DNA from: Fundidesulfovibrio terrae
GTDB lineage: Bacteria; Desulfobacterota; Desulfovibrionia; Desulfovibrionales; Desulfovibrionaceae
Direction: 5' to 3'
NCBI RefSeq assembly: GCF_022808915.1
Contig: NZ_JAKZFS010000001.1
Span: 124,001 to 188,000, forward strand
DNA: 64,000 bases
Part shown: piece after piece, positions 40,889 through 49,029 of the stretch
How positions within the stretch are numbered: position 1 is the stretch's first letter
Layout: each line of letters opens with the position of its first letter
Program-made: the position numbers and the translations under genes
Notes under the pieces: model-generated
The model's input: only the letters and a program-made list of their open reading frames with translations
Databases searched by the model: none
Told to the model about the DNA's origin: nothing

Positions 40889-43090
40889 ATGCACAATCCA
40901 GATACATCCCTTCGGCCGAAGCGGGTGATGCTCTTCTATCCGCCCGGCCGCTTCTATCAACGCGGCGAGGACCGCTCGCAGGGCAACGTGGAGAATTCCA
41001 CGGCCACCACCATGCGCGCCCCCAACGACCTGGGCTACGCAGCCGCCACCCTCAAGGCTCACGGCTTCGAGGTGTTCCTGCGCGACTACCAGACCAGTCT
41101 GCGCTCCCTGGAAGACCTCCTGGCCGACTTCGAACGCTTCGCCCCGGACGCCGTGTTCGTCTCCATCACCAACGCCACCATCTTCCGCGACCTTTCGCTG
41201 GTGGCCACCCTGAAGGAGCGCCGCCCGGACCTCATGGTCATGCTCAAGGGGGCCATCTTCTTCAATCCGGAAGAGGGCCTGCTGGACCAGTTGGACCTCT
41301 CGCGCACCGACTATCTCATCGGGCTGGAGAGCGACTTCATCGTGGGCAAGCTCGTCCAGGCCCACTTTTTCGCTCCCGAGGGCATCCCGGCCATCCGGGG
41401 CATTCTCTACAAGTCCGGCGGAGCCTGGAAGCGCACCTTCTTCGACTCCTGGGAGACCGACCTGGATTCGCTCCCCTTCCCGGACCGCGCCCTCATGGAG
41501 AACCATCTCTACGTGAGGCCGGACACCGGCGAGCCCCAGGCCACCATCGCCACCTCGCGCGGTTGCCCCTCGCGCTGCATCTTCTGCGTCACGCCCACCA
41601 TCTCGGGCGTAAAGCTCAGGCTGCGCTCGCCCGAGAACATCCTGGCCGAGATGCGCGAGTGCTACCACGTGCACGGCATCCGCGACTTCTTCTTCAAGTC
41701 CGACACCTTCACCATCGACCAGAAGTGGACCCTCAAGGTCTGCCAGGCCATCCTGGATTCCGATCTGGCGGGCAAGGTCCGCTGGGTGGCCAACTCCAAG
41801 GTGAAGCCCCTGTCCCTGGAGACCCTCCAGGCCATGAAGCGGGCCGGATGCTGGCTGGTGGCCTTCGGATACGAGTCCGGCCATGCCGAGACTCTGGCCC
41901 GCACCAAGAAGGGCACCACCCTGGAGGAGAACGTCCAGGCCGCCAGGTGGGCCAAGGAAGCGGGCCTTCTCACCTTCGGCTTCTTCCTCGTCGGCATGCC
42001 CTGGGAGACCCGCGAGCACCTGGAAGCCACCCGCCGCCACATCTTCGAGCTGGACCCCGACTTCCTGGAGCTGCACATCGCCGTGCCCTATCCCGGCACC
42101 GAGCTGCACGCCGAGGCCGTGGCCTGCGGGCTCATCGAGGAATCGGTGCTGGGCAAGGACTACTTCAACGCCCCCACCGTGGGCACCGTGGCCCTGTCCA
42201 TGCCCGAGATCGAGAAGTTCAGGCGCGACACCCTGCTTGGGTTCCACCTGCGCCCCAGCTACATCTGGCGCAAGCTCCTCCAGGCCGGGTCCGACAGGCG
42301 CATCCTGGCCAACTATTTCCGCTTCGGCCTGCGCCTGCTCAAGAACACCCTGGGCGGCGCGCCCAAGAAAGCCCGCAAGGCTTCGCGCGTGCTGGTGCTG
42401 GGGGCCAACTCCGACATCGGCCTGGCCATCGCCCGGGAGTTCGCCTCCCGCGAGGGCGCGGACCTGATCCTGGCCTCGCGCGACACCCAGGCCCTCGAAG
42501 CCAAGGCCGCCGAGATCCGCCGCCAATACGGGGTCGAGGTGGACGTGGCCGTCTTCGACGCCACGGACACCGCCTCCCATGCCTCGTTCTACCAGAGCCT
42601 CCCCCACAAGCCCGACGGAGCCGTGCTGGCCTTCGGCCTGCTGGAGGATGCCGACCCCCTGCGCGTCCTTGACGTGAACCTCATGGGCGCTGCCTCAATC
42701 CTCGAGACCGTGGCCCGCGACTTCGAGGAGCGCCGCGAGGGCTTCATCATAGGCCTCTCCTCCGTGGCGGGCGAGCGCGGGCGCAAGTCCAACTACGCCT
42801 ACGGTGCGGCCAAGGCCGGGCTCACCACCTACCTCTCGGGGCTCAGGCACCGCCTGTTCGCATCTAACGTACCCGTGCTCACCGTGACCCCGGGCTATGT
42901 GCGCTCCAAGATGACCGCCCACCTGGACCTGCCAGGCTTTCTCACCGCCTCGCCCGAGCGCGCGGCCAAGGACGTCCACGCCGCGTGGCGCGCCGGAAAG
43001 GATTCGGTCTACACCCTGGCCGTGTGGCGGCCCATCATGTGGATCATCCGCAACCTGCCGGAATTTCTCTTCAAACGGACGAATCTCTAA
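40889..43090 (+). CDS. B12-binding radical SAM protein fused to a short-chain dehydrogenase
   Basis: About 733 residues from ATG 40889 (start uncertain; ATG 40928 is also possible). N-terminal cobalamin-binding-like domain (about 10-150), radical SAM domain with C226xxxC230xxC233 (TSRGCPSRCIFC), a linker (about 440-495), then a complete SDR domain (about 498-690): GANSDIG nucleotide loop, catalytic Ser in GLSSVAGERG and YGAAK. The radical SAM half resembles BchE/HpnP-like enzymes acting on lipids or envelope precursors. It is translationally coupled to the glycosyltransferase at 43090. Confidence 0.85.
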   Translation: MHNPDTSLRPKRVMLFYPPGRFYQRGEDRSQGNVENSTATTMRAPNDLGYAAATLKAHGFEVFLRDYQTSLRSLEDLLADFERFAPDAVFVSITNATIFRDLSLVATLKERRPDLMVMLKGAIFFNPEEGLLDQLDLSRTDYLIGLESDFIVGKLVQAHFFAPEGIPAIRGILYKSGGAWKRTFFDSWETDLDSLPFPDRALMENHLYVRPDTGEPQATIATSRGCPSRCIFCVTPTISGVKLRLRSPENILAEMRECYHVHGIRDFFFKSDTFTIDQKWTLKVCQAILDSDLAGKVRWVANSKVKPLSLETLQAMKRAGCWLVAFGYESGHAETLARTKKGTTLEENVQAARWAKEAGLLTFGFFLVGMPWETREHLEATRRHIFELDPDFLELHIAVPYPGTELHAEAVACGLIEESVLGKDYFNAPTVGTVALSMPEIEKFRRDTLLGFHLRPSYIWRKLLQAGSDRRILANYFRFGLRLLKNTLGGAPKKARKASRVLVLGANSDIGLAIAREFASREGADLILASRDTQALEAKAAEIRRQYGVEVDVAVFDATDTASHASFYQSLPHKPDGAVLAFGLLEDADPLRVLDVNLMGAASILETVARDFEERREGFIIGLSSVAGERGRKSNYAYGAAKAGLTTYLSGLRHRLFASNVPVLTVTPGYVRSKMTAHLDLPGFLTASPERAAKDVHAAWRAGKDSVYTLAVWRPIMWIIRNLPEFLFKRTNL

Positions 43091-44259
43091 TGGACATCCT
43101 CTTTCTCAACCACAACGTCGAGAACTACGGCACCTATTTCCGCTGCCATCATCTGGCGCGCGGGCTGGCCCGGCGCGGCCACACGGTGACGCTTTTGTGC
43201 GCCAACCGCGAGGACACCCTGGCCACCACCAAACGCGTGGACAACGGCCTCACCACGGTTCTCCTGCCCAAGTACAAGCTGCGCGGCTTCCACACCCTGC
43301 ACACCCTGCGCATGCTCTACAACACGGCCTACACGCTCTTCGGCAGCTACGACGTGCTGCACACCTTCGCCTTCCCGCTGCACCCCATGGCCGTGCCCAC
43401 CCTGGCCGCGCGCTATCTGCGCCCGGGGCTCAAGCTGGTGCTGGACCACGACGACCTCTGGAAGGGCGGCTTCGCCAACCAGCACCCCGGCCCCTACCAG
43501 CGCCTCGTGGGCTGGTTCAACGACAACCTTCCCCGCATGGCCCGGCAGTGCACCGCAGCCAGCAGCATGCTTATGGACAGCTTCCGCGCCGCCGGAGTGC
43601 CCGACTCGCGCATCCACTACATTCCCAACTGCCCCACCATGGCCCGCTCGCCGCTGTCCCGGGACGCGGCCCGCGCCGTCACCGGGCTTCCGGCCGGCGC
43701 GCCCCTGGTGCTCTCCATGGGGCACACCTACACCGAGTCGCTCTTCCTGCTGCTGGACGCCTATGAGCGCGCCCGCTCCATCGTGCCCGGGCTGAAGCTC
43801 GCGTTCCTCGGCAAGATGCACATCCCCGCGAGCTTCGAGGAGCGCCTGAAGCCGTATCTGGCGCGCGCCGGCGGCGACATCATCCGCCTGGGCGAGAAGC
43901 CGCCCGCGGACGTGCCCGCCTACCTGGCCGCGTCCGACGCGCTGCTTTTGCCCATGGACGACGACCCCATCGAAAAGGCCCGCTTCCCCATCCGCTTCGG
44001 GGACTACCTGGCCTCGGGCGTGCCCATCGTCTCCAACGCCGTGGGCGAGATCGAGCGGTTCCTGACCGAGCACGACTGCGGCTACGTGGCCCCCGTGACG
44101 GACGCGGCGGCCTTCGGCGACCGGATCGCCGAGGCGCTGACGGATACGGCCCGGAGGGAGGCGATCCAGGCCAACGCGGCAAGGCTCATCGAGACGGAGC
44201 TCAATTGGGACGCCGTGGCCGCCAAGCTGGAGAAGATCTACGAGAAGGCGCGGGCGTAA
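43090..44259 (+). CDS. Glycosyltransferase (GT4-like)
   Basis: A 389-residue GT-B enzyme. The N-terminal acceptor domain starts MDILFLNHNVENYGTYFRCHHLARGLARRGH; the C-terminal donor domain shows LVLSMGHTYTESLFLLLDA, IIRLGEKPPADVPAYLAASDALLLP and FGDYLASGVPIVSNAVGEIE. Its start overlaps the preceding TAA by one base (TAATG), so it is coupled to the radical SAM-SDR gene. Product is probably a cell-surface glycan or glycolipid. Confidence 0.88.
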   Translation: MDILFLNHNVENYGTYFRCHHLARGLARRGHTVTLLCANREDTLATTKRVDNGLTTVLLPKYKLRGFHTLHTLRMLYNTAYTLFGSYDVLHTFAFPLHPMAVPTLAARYLRPGLKLVLDHDDLWKGGFANQHPGPYQRLVGWFNDNLPRMARQCTAASSMLMDSFRAAGVPDSRIHYIPNCPTMARSPLSRDAARAVTGLPAGAPLVLSMGHTYTESLFLLLDAYERARSIVPGLKLAFLGKMHIPASFEERLKPYLARAGGDIIRLGEKPPADVPAYLAASDALLLPMDDDPIEKARFPIRFGDYLASGVPIVSNAVGEIERFLTEHDCGYVAPVTDAAAFGDRIAEALTDTARREAIQANAARLIETELNWDAVAAKLEKIYEKARA

Positions 44260-44277
44260 AAGATTCATAGGTCAGGC

Positions 44278-45153
44278 ATGAAGCCGAAACATATCCTTCT
44301 GGCCCTCGTCGTGACCGCCCTCTGGGGCGGCAACTTCGTGGTCATCACCATCGGGCTCAAGTCGTTCCCGCCGATCCTCTTGGCGGCGCTGAGGTTCGTG
44401 CTCGCGGCCATTCCGGCGTTTTTTCTGCCGCGTCCCAACATATCCTGGAAGCGGATGATCGCGCTGGGCCTGGCCTGGTTCGTGGCCCAGTTCAGCCTGC
44501 TCTTTTTGGGCATGGCCGTGGGCATGCCGCCGGGATTGGCGTCGGTGGTGCTGCAGACCCAGGTGTTCTTCACCGTCGTGCTCGCGGCCGCCGTGCTGGG
44601 CGAGACCCCGAGCTCGCGGCAGATGATGGGAACCTGCGTGGCCCTGGCCGGGCTGACGTTCATCGCGCTCACGGCCGGGAGCGACGGCGTGTCCGTGCTG
44701 GGCTTCTCGCTGGTGATGGCCGCGTCGTTCTTCTGGGCTATCGGGAACATCCTCATGCGCGGCGCGGACAAGGCGGACATGCTGCCGCTGATCGCGTGGC
44801 TCTCCATCATCCCGCCCCTGCCGCTCTTGGCCATGTCCTTCGTGTTCGAGGGGCCCGAGCGCATCACGCAGGCGCTCACACACATGAACGTAAGCGGCGT
44901 GGGCTCGGTGCTGTATCTGACCGTCTGCGCCACCATCATCGGCTACGGCGGCTGGGGGAAGCTCCTCAAGACGTACCCCGCCAGCGCCGTGGCCCCGTTC
45001 TCGCTTTTGATCCCGGTGTTCGGGGCGGCCTGCGCTTATCTCGTGATGGGCGAGACGTTCGGCCCCCAGCGCCTGCTCGGGATGGTCCTCATCATGGCCG
45101 GGCTGGCCGTGATCGTCATGCCGGGAGTCCGCTCCGCGAAAGCGGGGCGCTGA
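44278..45153 (+). CDS. EamA/DMT-family transporter
   Basis: A 291-residue exporter with ten hydrophobic helices in two EamA repeats. TALWGGNFVVITIGLKSFPP starts repeat 1; GYGGWGKLLKTYPASAVAPFSLLIPVFGAACAYLVMGE lies in repeat 2. Starts 18 bp after the glycosyltransferase. DMT members export amino acids or other metabolites; the substrate is unknown. Confidence 0.9.
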   Translation: MKPKHILLALVVTALWGGNFVVITIGLKSFPPILLAALRFVLAAIPAFFLPRPNISWKRMIALGLAWFVAQFSLLFLGMAVGMPPGLASVVLQTQVFFTVVLAAAVLGETPSSRQMMGTCVALAGLTFIALTAGSDGVSVLGFSLVMAASFFWAIGNILMRGADKADMLPLIAWLSIIPPLPLLAMSFVFEGPERITQALTHMNVSGVGSVLYLTVCATIIGYGGWGKLLKTYPASAVAPFSLLIPVFGAACAYLVMGETFGPQRLLGMVLIMAGLAVIVMPGVRSAKAGR

Positions 45154-45158
45154 CCCCC

Positions 45159-45216
45159 GCGAAGCTATAAAGGATTCCAAAGGAACGAATGTTCCTTTGG
45201 CCGCCGGAGGCATCTT
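45159..45216 (-). repeat. Intergenic palindromic element, copy B
   Basis: Minus-oriented element: left flank GCCTCCGGCGG, core arms CCAAAGGAAC / GTTCCTTTGG with a 4-base loop, right flank GCTTCGCG. It fills the whole gap between the EamA gene and the next glycosyltransferase. The plus-strand GGAGG at 45206-45210 lies 12 bases before ATG 45223. Confidence 0.85.
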
Positions 45217-45222
45217 CATCTT

Positions 45223-46407
45223 ATGCGCATCTTCATCCCGGCCATGGGCCGCGTGAACACGAAAAACCGCGACGGCAGCGAGGTCCGCTTCTCGGAGATC
45301 GCCCGGCGCTGGCTGTGCTGGGGCGAGCGGCTGGCGGTCATGCTGCCGAGGCGCCAGATCGGCGTGTTCGAATCCCAGAACGTCCTGGGCATGGACTACC
45401 AGGTGTTTCCCGAGCCCTTCGAGAGTGAAGCCGACTCGCTGGGCAACGTGCTCAAGACCTACCTGTGGCGGCTCTTCCGCTGCCTGTTCATGCCCTACCC
45501 CAAGGGCATGGACGCCATCTACGCCCCCTCCGACTTCTTGGTGGACCTGATCCCGGCGCTGCTCGCCAAGCTGCGCAACCCCAAGGCCAAGCTCACCGTA
45601 TGCGTCTTCCTGATCGCGCCCAATCCCTTTCGGGGCTACGAGAACGTGTTCAGGCCGCGCTGGCGCGTGCCCACCATCCGGGGCATCCTGTACTGGACCA
45701 CCCAGATGCTGGCCGTGGGGCTCACGCGCCTGTTCGGCGGACGCATGCTGGTGCTCAACTCCCTGGACCGCGACACCCTGGTGGGCCGGGGCATCGATCC
45801 CAAGGCCGTGACCGTGGTCACCATGGGCGTGGACGTGAGCGAGTTCGAATCAGTCGAAGTGCTGCCGGACACGCCGCGCTACGACGGCATTTTCCTTGGC
45901 CGCCTGCACCCTCAGAAGGGGCTTCTGGACCTGGTGAAGATCTGGCGCGCCGTGTGCGACGCCAAGCCGCAGGCCAAGCTCGGCATCATCGGCGGCGGCT
46001 CCGACGCCTGGTTCTCGCGTCTGCAGTCCGAGATCGGGAAGGCCGGGCTCACCGCCAACGTGGACCTCATCGGCTTCAAGCAGGGGGCCGAAAAAATCCG
46101 GCTCCTGAAAAACGCCGGATGCTTCTGCATGCCCAGCCACTACGAGAGCTTCGGCCAAGTGGCCGTGGAGGCCATGGCCTGCGGCCTGCCCGTGGTGGCC
46201 TACAACCTGAAGATCTACGACGAAATCTTCCCCGGAGGCATGGTGCGCCTGCCCCAGGGCGACGTGAAGGGCTTCGCGGACGAGGTGCTGCGCCTCATGG
46301 ACGAGCCCTCCCGCCGTGCGCATCTGGTGTCCGAGGCCGCGCTGGTGTCCGCCCGGTTCGACTGGGAGGCCATCGCCCGCGGAGAGCTGGAACTTATCGG
46401 CAAGTGA
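45223..46407 (+). CDS. Glycosyltransferase family 4 (GT1 domain)
   Basis: A 394-residue GT-B glycosyltransferase. MRIFIPAMGRVNTKNRDGSEVRF at the N terminus; the donor domain shows GIFLGRLHPQKGLLDLVKIW, AKLGIIGGGSD and NAGCFCMPSHYESFGQVAVEAMACGLPVVAY with the E-x7-E motif. ATG 45223 immediately follows repeat copy B; the only ribosome-like site is the repeat's GGAGG. Probable role in surface polysaccharide or lipopolysaccharide assembly. Confidence 0.9.
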   Translation: MRIFIPAMGRVNTKNRDGSEVRFSEIARRWLCWGERLAVMLPRRQIGVFESQNVLGMDYQVFPEPFESEADSLGNVLKTYLWRLFRCLFMPYPKGMDAIYAPSDFLVDLIPALLAKLRNPKAKLTVCVFLIAPNPFRGYENVFRPRWRVPTIRGILYWTTQMLAVGLTRLFGGRMLVLNSLDRDTLVGRGIDPKAVTVVTMGVDVSEFESVEVLPDTPRYDGIFLGRLHPQKGLLDLVKIWRAVCDAKPQAKLGIIGGGSDAWFSRLQSEIGKAGLTANVDLIGFKQGAEKIRLLKNAGCFCMPSHYESFGQVAVEAMACGLPVVAYNLKIYDEIFPGGMVRLPQGDVKGFADEVLRLMDEPSRRAHLVSEAALVSARFDWEAIARGELELIGK

Positions 46408-46431
46408 TCGGTTGACGTCAGTGAGAAAATG

Positions 46432-46475
46432 AGGCGGGAAGCGCGCAAAGCCGCGCTTCCCGCCTTGATTATTTT
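46432..46475 (+). terminator. Terminator after the glycosyltransferase
   Basis: 14-bp perfect stem AGGCGGGAAGCGCG and complement, 6-base loop, followed by TGATTATTTTT. It also lies downstream of the minus-strand nikL-like gene and repeat C. Confidence 0.88.
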
Positions 46476-46487
46476 TGCATCGATCGA

Positions 46488-46544
46488 CGCGAAGCCAAAG
46501 GGGATTCCAAAGGGACTGGTCCCTTTGGCCGCCGGAGGCATCTT
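46488..46544 (-). repeat. Intergenic palindromic element, copy C
   Basis: Minus-oriented: GCCTCCGGCGG flank, core arms CCAAAGGGAC / GTCCCTTTGG with a 2-base loop (a compensated G-C for A-T change), right flank GGCTTCGCG. It lies 17 bp after the nikL-like stop codon and is followed on that strand by the hairpin at 46432. Confidence 0.85.
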
Positions 46545-46561
46545 AACTCTTCCCTCTTCTC

Positions 46562-47206
46562 CTACTTCTTCGGCCTCTTGAACCACGCGGCGATCCCGAC
46601 CAGCCCCACTATCCAGCCGATGCCGCCCACGATGTCCCGCACGCGGGTGGACTGTTCCTGGGTGGCCATGCGGGCAAGCTCCAGCTTGATGGGCGTGAGC
46701 TTCTCCTCCAGGGCCTTGGCCGTGGCCGCCTCCACCAGCGCGGTCAGCCGGGGTTCGTCCAGGGAGGCCACGCTTCCCGCTGCCTGCGCCGGGGCGGCAT
46801 CCGCAGGCGTAGCGGCCCGGGTCACGCCGGGTATGGGCAGCGCTCCGGGGGTCGGGGGCGGCAGGCTTTGGGCGGGCGCGGCCTGTCCCAGGTCCTGGGC
46901 GGTGAGGGTGAAGTCGTTCTGGTGGCCTTCGCCGGCCTTGAGCACCACGGTGAGGGGTGCGCCCGCATTGGGGGGGAGCGGGATGCGAAACGTCCCGTCC
47001 GGGGCGGTCATGGCCTCGGCGAGCAGCTCGCCCCGGGAGTTTATGATCTCCACGGTGGAGTTCTGGGCCTTGGCCCCGCCGGAAAAGTAGCCTTCGCCGG
47101 TGACGACGCCGTTTTCGACCACGGCGAAGACGTTGACCTTGTGGGCCAGGGCAGGGGTGGCGAGGCTGAGCAGTGCGGCCAGGGCCGCCGGAATCAATCG
47201 CATCAT
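46562..47206 (-). CDS. nikL: NikL/CbiL-like periplasmic nickel-transport accessory protein
   Basis: A 214-residue protein with a signal peptide (1-21, ending TPALA|HKVNVF), so the mature protein begins with a His, as in many metal-handling proteins. An Ig-like or carboxypeptidase-regulatory-like domain follows (ENGVVTGEGYFSGGAKAQNSTVEI), then a Pro/Ala linker, a helix and a C-terminal anchor (GGIGWIVGLVGIAAWF). This is the layout of NikL/CbiL-type components of ECF nickel/cobalt transporters. It follows nikK. Symbol is by context. Confidence 0.65.
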   Translation of the reverse strand: MMRLIPAALAALLSLATPALAHKVNVFAVVENGVVTGEGYFSGGAKAQNSTVEIINSRGELLAEAMTAPDGTFRIPLPPNAGAPLTVVLKAGEGHQNDFTLTAQDLGQAAPAQSLPPPTPGALPIPGVTRAATPADAAPAQAAGSVASLDEPRLTALVEAATAKALEEKLTPIKLELARMATQEQSTRVRDIVGGIGWIVGLVGIAAWFKRPKK

Positions 47207-47222
47207 GATCTCGCTTTCCGGG

Positions 47223-47990
47223 TTATTTGCCGGGCAGGGGGTGGAAGTACACCCAGATGACGCCGCCCAGTTCCACGGGCATGTCCTTGCCGTCGTGCTT
47301 GATCCTGGCATCGTCGTCGGTGAGCGCCGCGAATCCCCACCAGCCCGCCCAGGGCGCGGCGTAGGTGAAGACGCCGTTCCCGTCGGTCTTGACCACCTGG
47401 GTGGTGTAGGCCTCGTCCGGGGCCTTGAGCGCGCCGTCCTTGTTGAAGAATTCGATTTCGACCTCGGCGTTGGCCAGGGGCTTGCCCTTGAAGAGCACCT
47501 TGCCGGTGAAGGCGTTGCCCGCATAGAGGGCGAAGGGCTTGGCCATGGGCACGATCTCGAGCTTGAGGCCCACGGGCTTGTCCCAGCCTTCGTCGCCGCC
47601 CATCACGCAGACCACGGTCTTGGAGAGGTGCTGGATGAATTTCTTCTCGGCGGGCTCCCAGTAAGGCTGGGGGATGGCGGCGAAGACGTTCACGCCCGGG
47701 GCCTTGAACTGCTGCCGGGCGGTCCAGGCCTGCTTGCCGTCGATGGCGGCCGGGGCGAGCGCGGCGGAGATGTCCTGCTTCTGTCCCTTGGCGAAGACCT
47801 CCAGCCTGGGCTTCTCCATGTTCATGCCCTGGTTGTCCATGGGGTGCCAGAAGCGGATGTCCAGCACCACGGATCTCGGGCCGTCCTTGGTCACGATGTT
47901 TACGTCGGGCACGACCATGCCGAAATGGGCGTTGGCGGGCGCTGCCAGGGCGAACATGAGGAGCAGGACGAGCGGAAGCGTGCGGCGCAT
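47223..47990 (-). CDS. nikK: DUF4198 periplasmic nickel-uptake accessory protein (NikK-like)
   Basis: A 255-residue exported protein: signal peptide 1-21 (ending ANA|HFGMVVPD) with an N-terminal His after cleavage, and DUF4198 features such as VVLDIRFWHPMDNQGMNMEKP and PWAGWWGFAAL. In Desulfovibrio, NikK precedes NikL with NikMNQO transporters; here nikK and nikL lie 16 bp apart, but no transporter subunits follow. Start ATG 47990 has AAAGGAG. Two inverted-repeat operators lie just upstream. Confidence 0.7.
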   Translation of the reverse strand: MRRTLPLVLLLMFALAAPANAHFGMVVPDVNIVTKDGPRSVVLDIRFWHPMDNQGMNMEKPRLEVFAKGQKQDISAALAPAAIDGKQAWTARQQFKAPGVNVFAAIPQPYWEPAEKKFIQHLSKTVVCVMGGDEGWDKPVGLKLEIVPMAKPFALYAGNAFTGKVLFKGKPLANAEVEIEFFNKDGALKAPDEAYTTQVVKTDGNGVFTYAAPWAGWWGFAALTDDDARIKHDGKDMPVELGGVIWVYFHPLPGK

Positions 47991-48008
47991 GGGGACTCCT
48001 TTGCCGAG

Positions 48009-48065
48009 TGGCATCATTTGCCAAGTCGTGTAACTCAAGGAGGCACGATATGGCAACATGTGCCA
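48009..48065 (-). promoter_or_regulatory. Twin TGGCA-N5-TGCCA operators upstream of nikK
   Basis: Two perfect inverted repeats TGGCA-N5-TGCCA at 48009-48023 and 48051-48065 begin exactly 42 bp apart, four DNA turns. The first lies close to the ribosome site of nikK. This spacing suits cooperative binding of a dimeric regulator. The regulator is unknown; a NikR-like role is only suggested by gene context. Confidence 0.6.
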
Positions 48066-48077
48066 CGCGGTAGGCCG

Positions 48078-48839
48078 CTATTTTCCTGCCAGGATCTTCT
48101 GCCAGTCGTCGCCCACCATCTTGGCCAGGGCGGCCCGGATGGCCAGGTCGAATCCGGCGTTGGCGAAGCGCTGGTCGCGGTAGATGGTGTCCATCTGGGC
48201 GATCACGTCGCCCACGGGCAGGGGCAGCAGGGGCTTCAGGCACTTGGAGCCCGACGGGGTGTCGCCGTAGCGTCCCAGGCACTGGGCGGCGGCCATGTCG
48301 CCGAATCCCTGGGCGAAGAGCTGCTTCTGGACCTCTGCGGTCCTGAGCCAGGCCTGGGCGAAGGTGGGCTTGCCGCCGGGGATGGGCGTGGGCACGAAGC
48401 TGTCCATGTTGATGGGCCAGAATCCGGGATCGTCGAAGAGGAGCATGGCGTCGAAATGGACATCGCGCAACACCGGCCCCGACTCAACGTAGCGGATACC
48501 GGTGTCTTGGGCGGCCATGAGGGCCTTGAGGGCCACTTCCATCATGGGCCTGCGGGCGAACATGGGGTCGGAGGCCAGGTGGTCCATGTTGGTGACGGCC
48601 TGGGGCACGTCGATGCGCGCGGGCATGGGCGTGCCGGGCTGGGTTTCGGCGAAGGCGCGGGCTCCGGCGGCGGCCCCGGTCATGTAGCAGGTGCGGGCGT
48701 CGCGGGGCATGCGCTGCCACTGCCCGGCCAGGGGCGGGCCCTTGGGATCGGCGGGATCGGCCGCGAGGCAGTCCCCGGACCCGGCACTGGCGGCGAAAAT
48801 CAGGAGCAGGACAGGAAGCAGGGCGGCGGGCGCGAACAT
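48078..48839 (-). CDS. Exported hypothetical protein (253 aa)
   Basis: A 253-residue protein with a signal peptide (MFAPAALLPVLLLIFAASAGSGDCLA), followed by a soluble domain with four Cys (CLAAD, RTCYMTG, AAQCLGRYG, SKCLKPLL), possibly disulfide-bonded. Family not recognised. ATG 48839 was chosen for the signal peptide and the GAGGTCC site. It precedes nikK by about 87 bp in the same direction and may share its metal-related role. Confidence 0.6.
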   Translation of the reverse strand: MFAPAALLPVLLLIFAASAGSGDCLAADPADPKGPPLAGQWQRMPRDARTCYMTGAAAGARAFAETQPGTPMPARIDVPQAVTNMDHLASDPMFARRPMMEVALKALMAAQDTGIRYVESGPVLRDVHFDAMLLFDDPGFWPINMDSFVPTPIPGGKPTFAQAWLRTAEVQKQLFAQGFGDMAAAQCLGRYGDTPSGSKCLKPLLPLPVGDVIAQMDTIYRDQRFANAGFDLAIRAALAKMVGDDWQKILAGK

Positions 48840-48966
48840 GGAGGACCTCTCGTGTTGGCGGTTGCACGGGACGGGGCGTTGCGACGGATCCGCCGGCGCG
48901 GACAAGGGATAACGCATGGCCGTGCGAGGTGTCGAGGCGGGTTTCGGCGGGAGGGTTTCAGAAGTA

Positions 48967-48984
48967 AATTTTGAATTCAAAATT
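48967..48984. promoter_or_regulatory. 18-bp perfect palindrome, probable GntR operator
   Basis: AATTTTGAATTCAAAATT is perfectly symmetrical and followed by another AATTCAAAATT half. It lies about 45 bp before the gntR start, beside a -35-like TTGACG at 48994-48999. FadR/FCD-type regulators often bind such sites in their own promoters. Confidence 0.65.
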
Positions 48985-49029
48985 CAAAATTCCGTTGACG
49001 CAGGCCACCGACGGGTCTAGCCAAGTTCA

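Noticed and set aside
48049-48065. TGGCAC...TTGCC on the minus strand as a sigma54 promoter for nikK
   Set aside because: The GG-to-GC distance is two bases too short; the sequence is better explained as the second TGGCA-N5-TGCCA operator.
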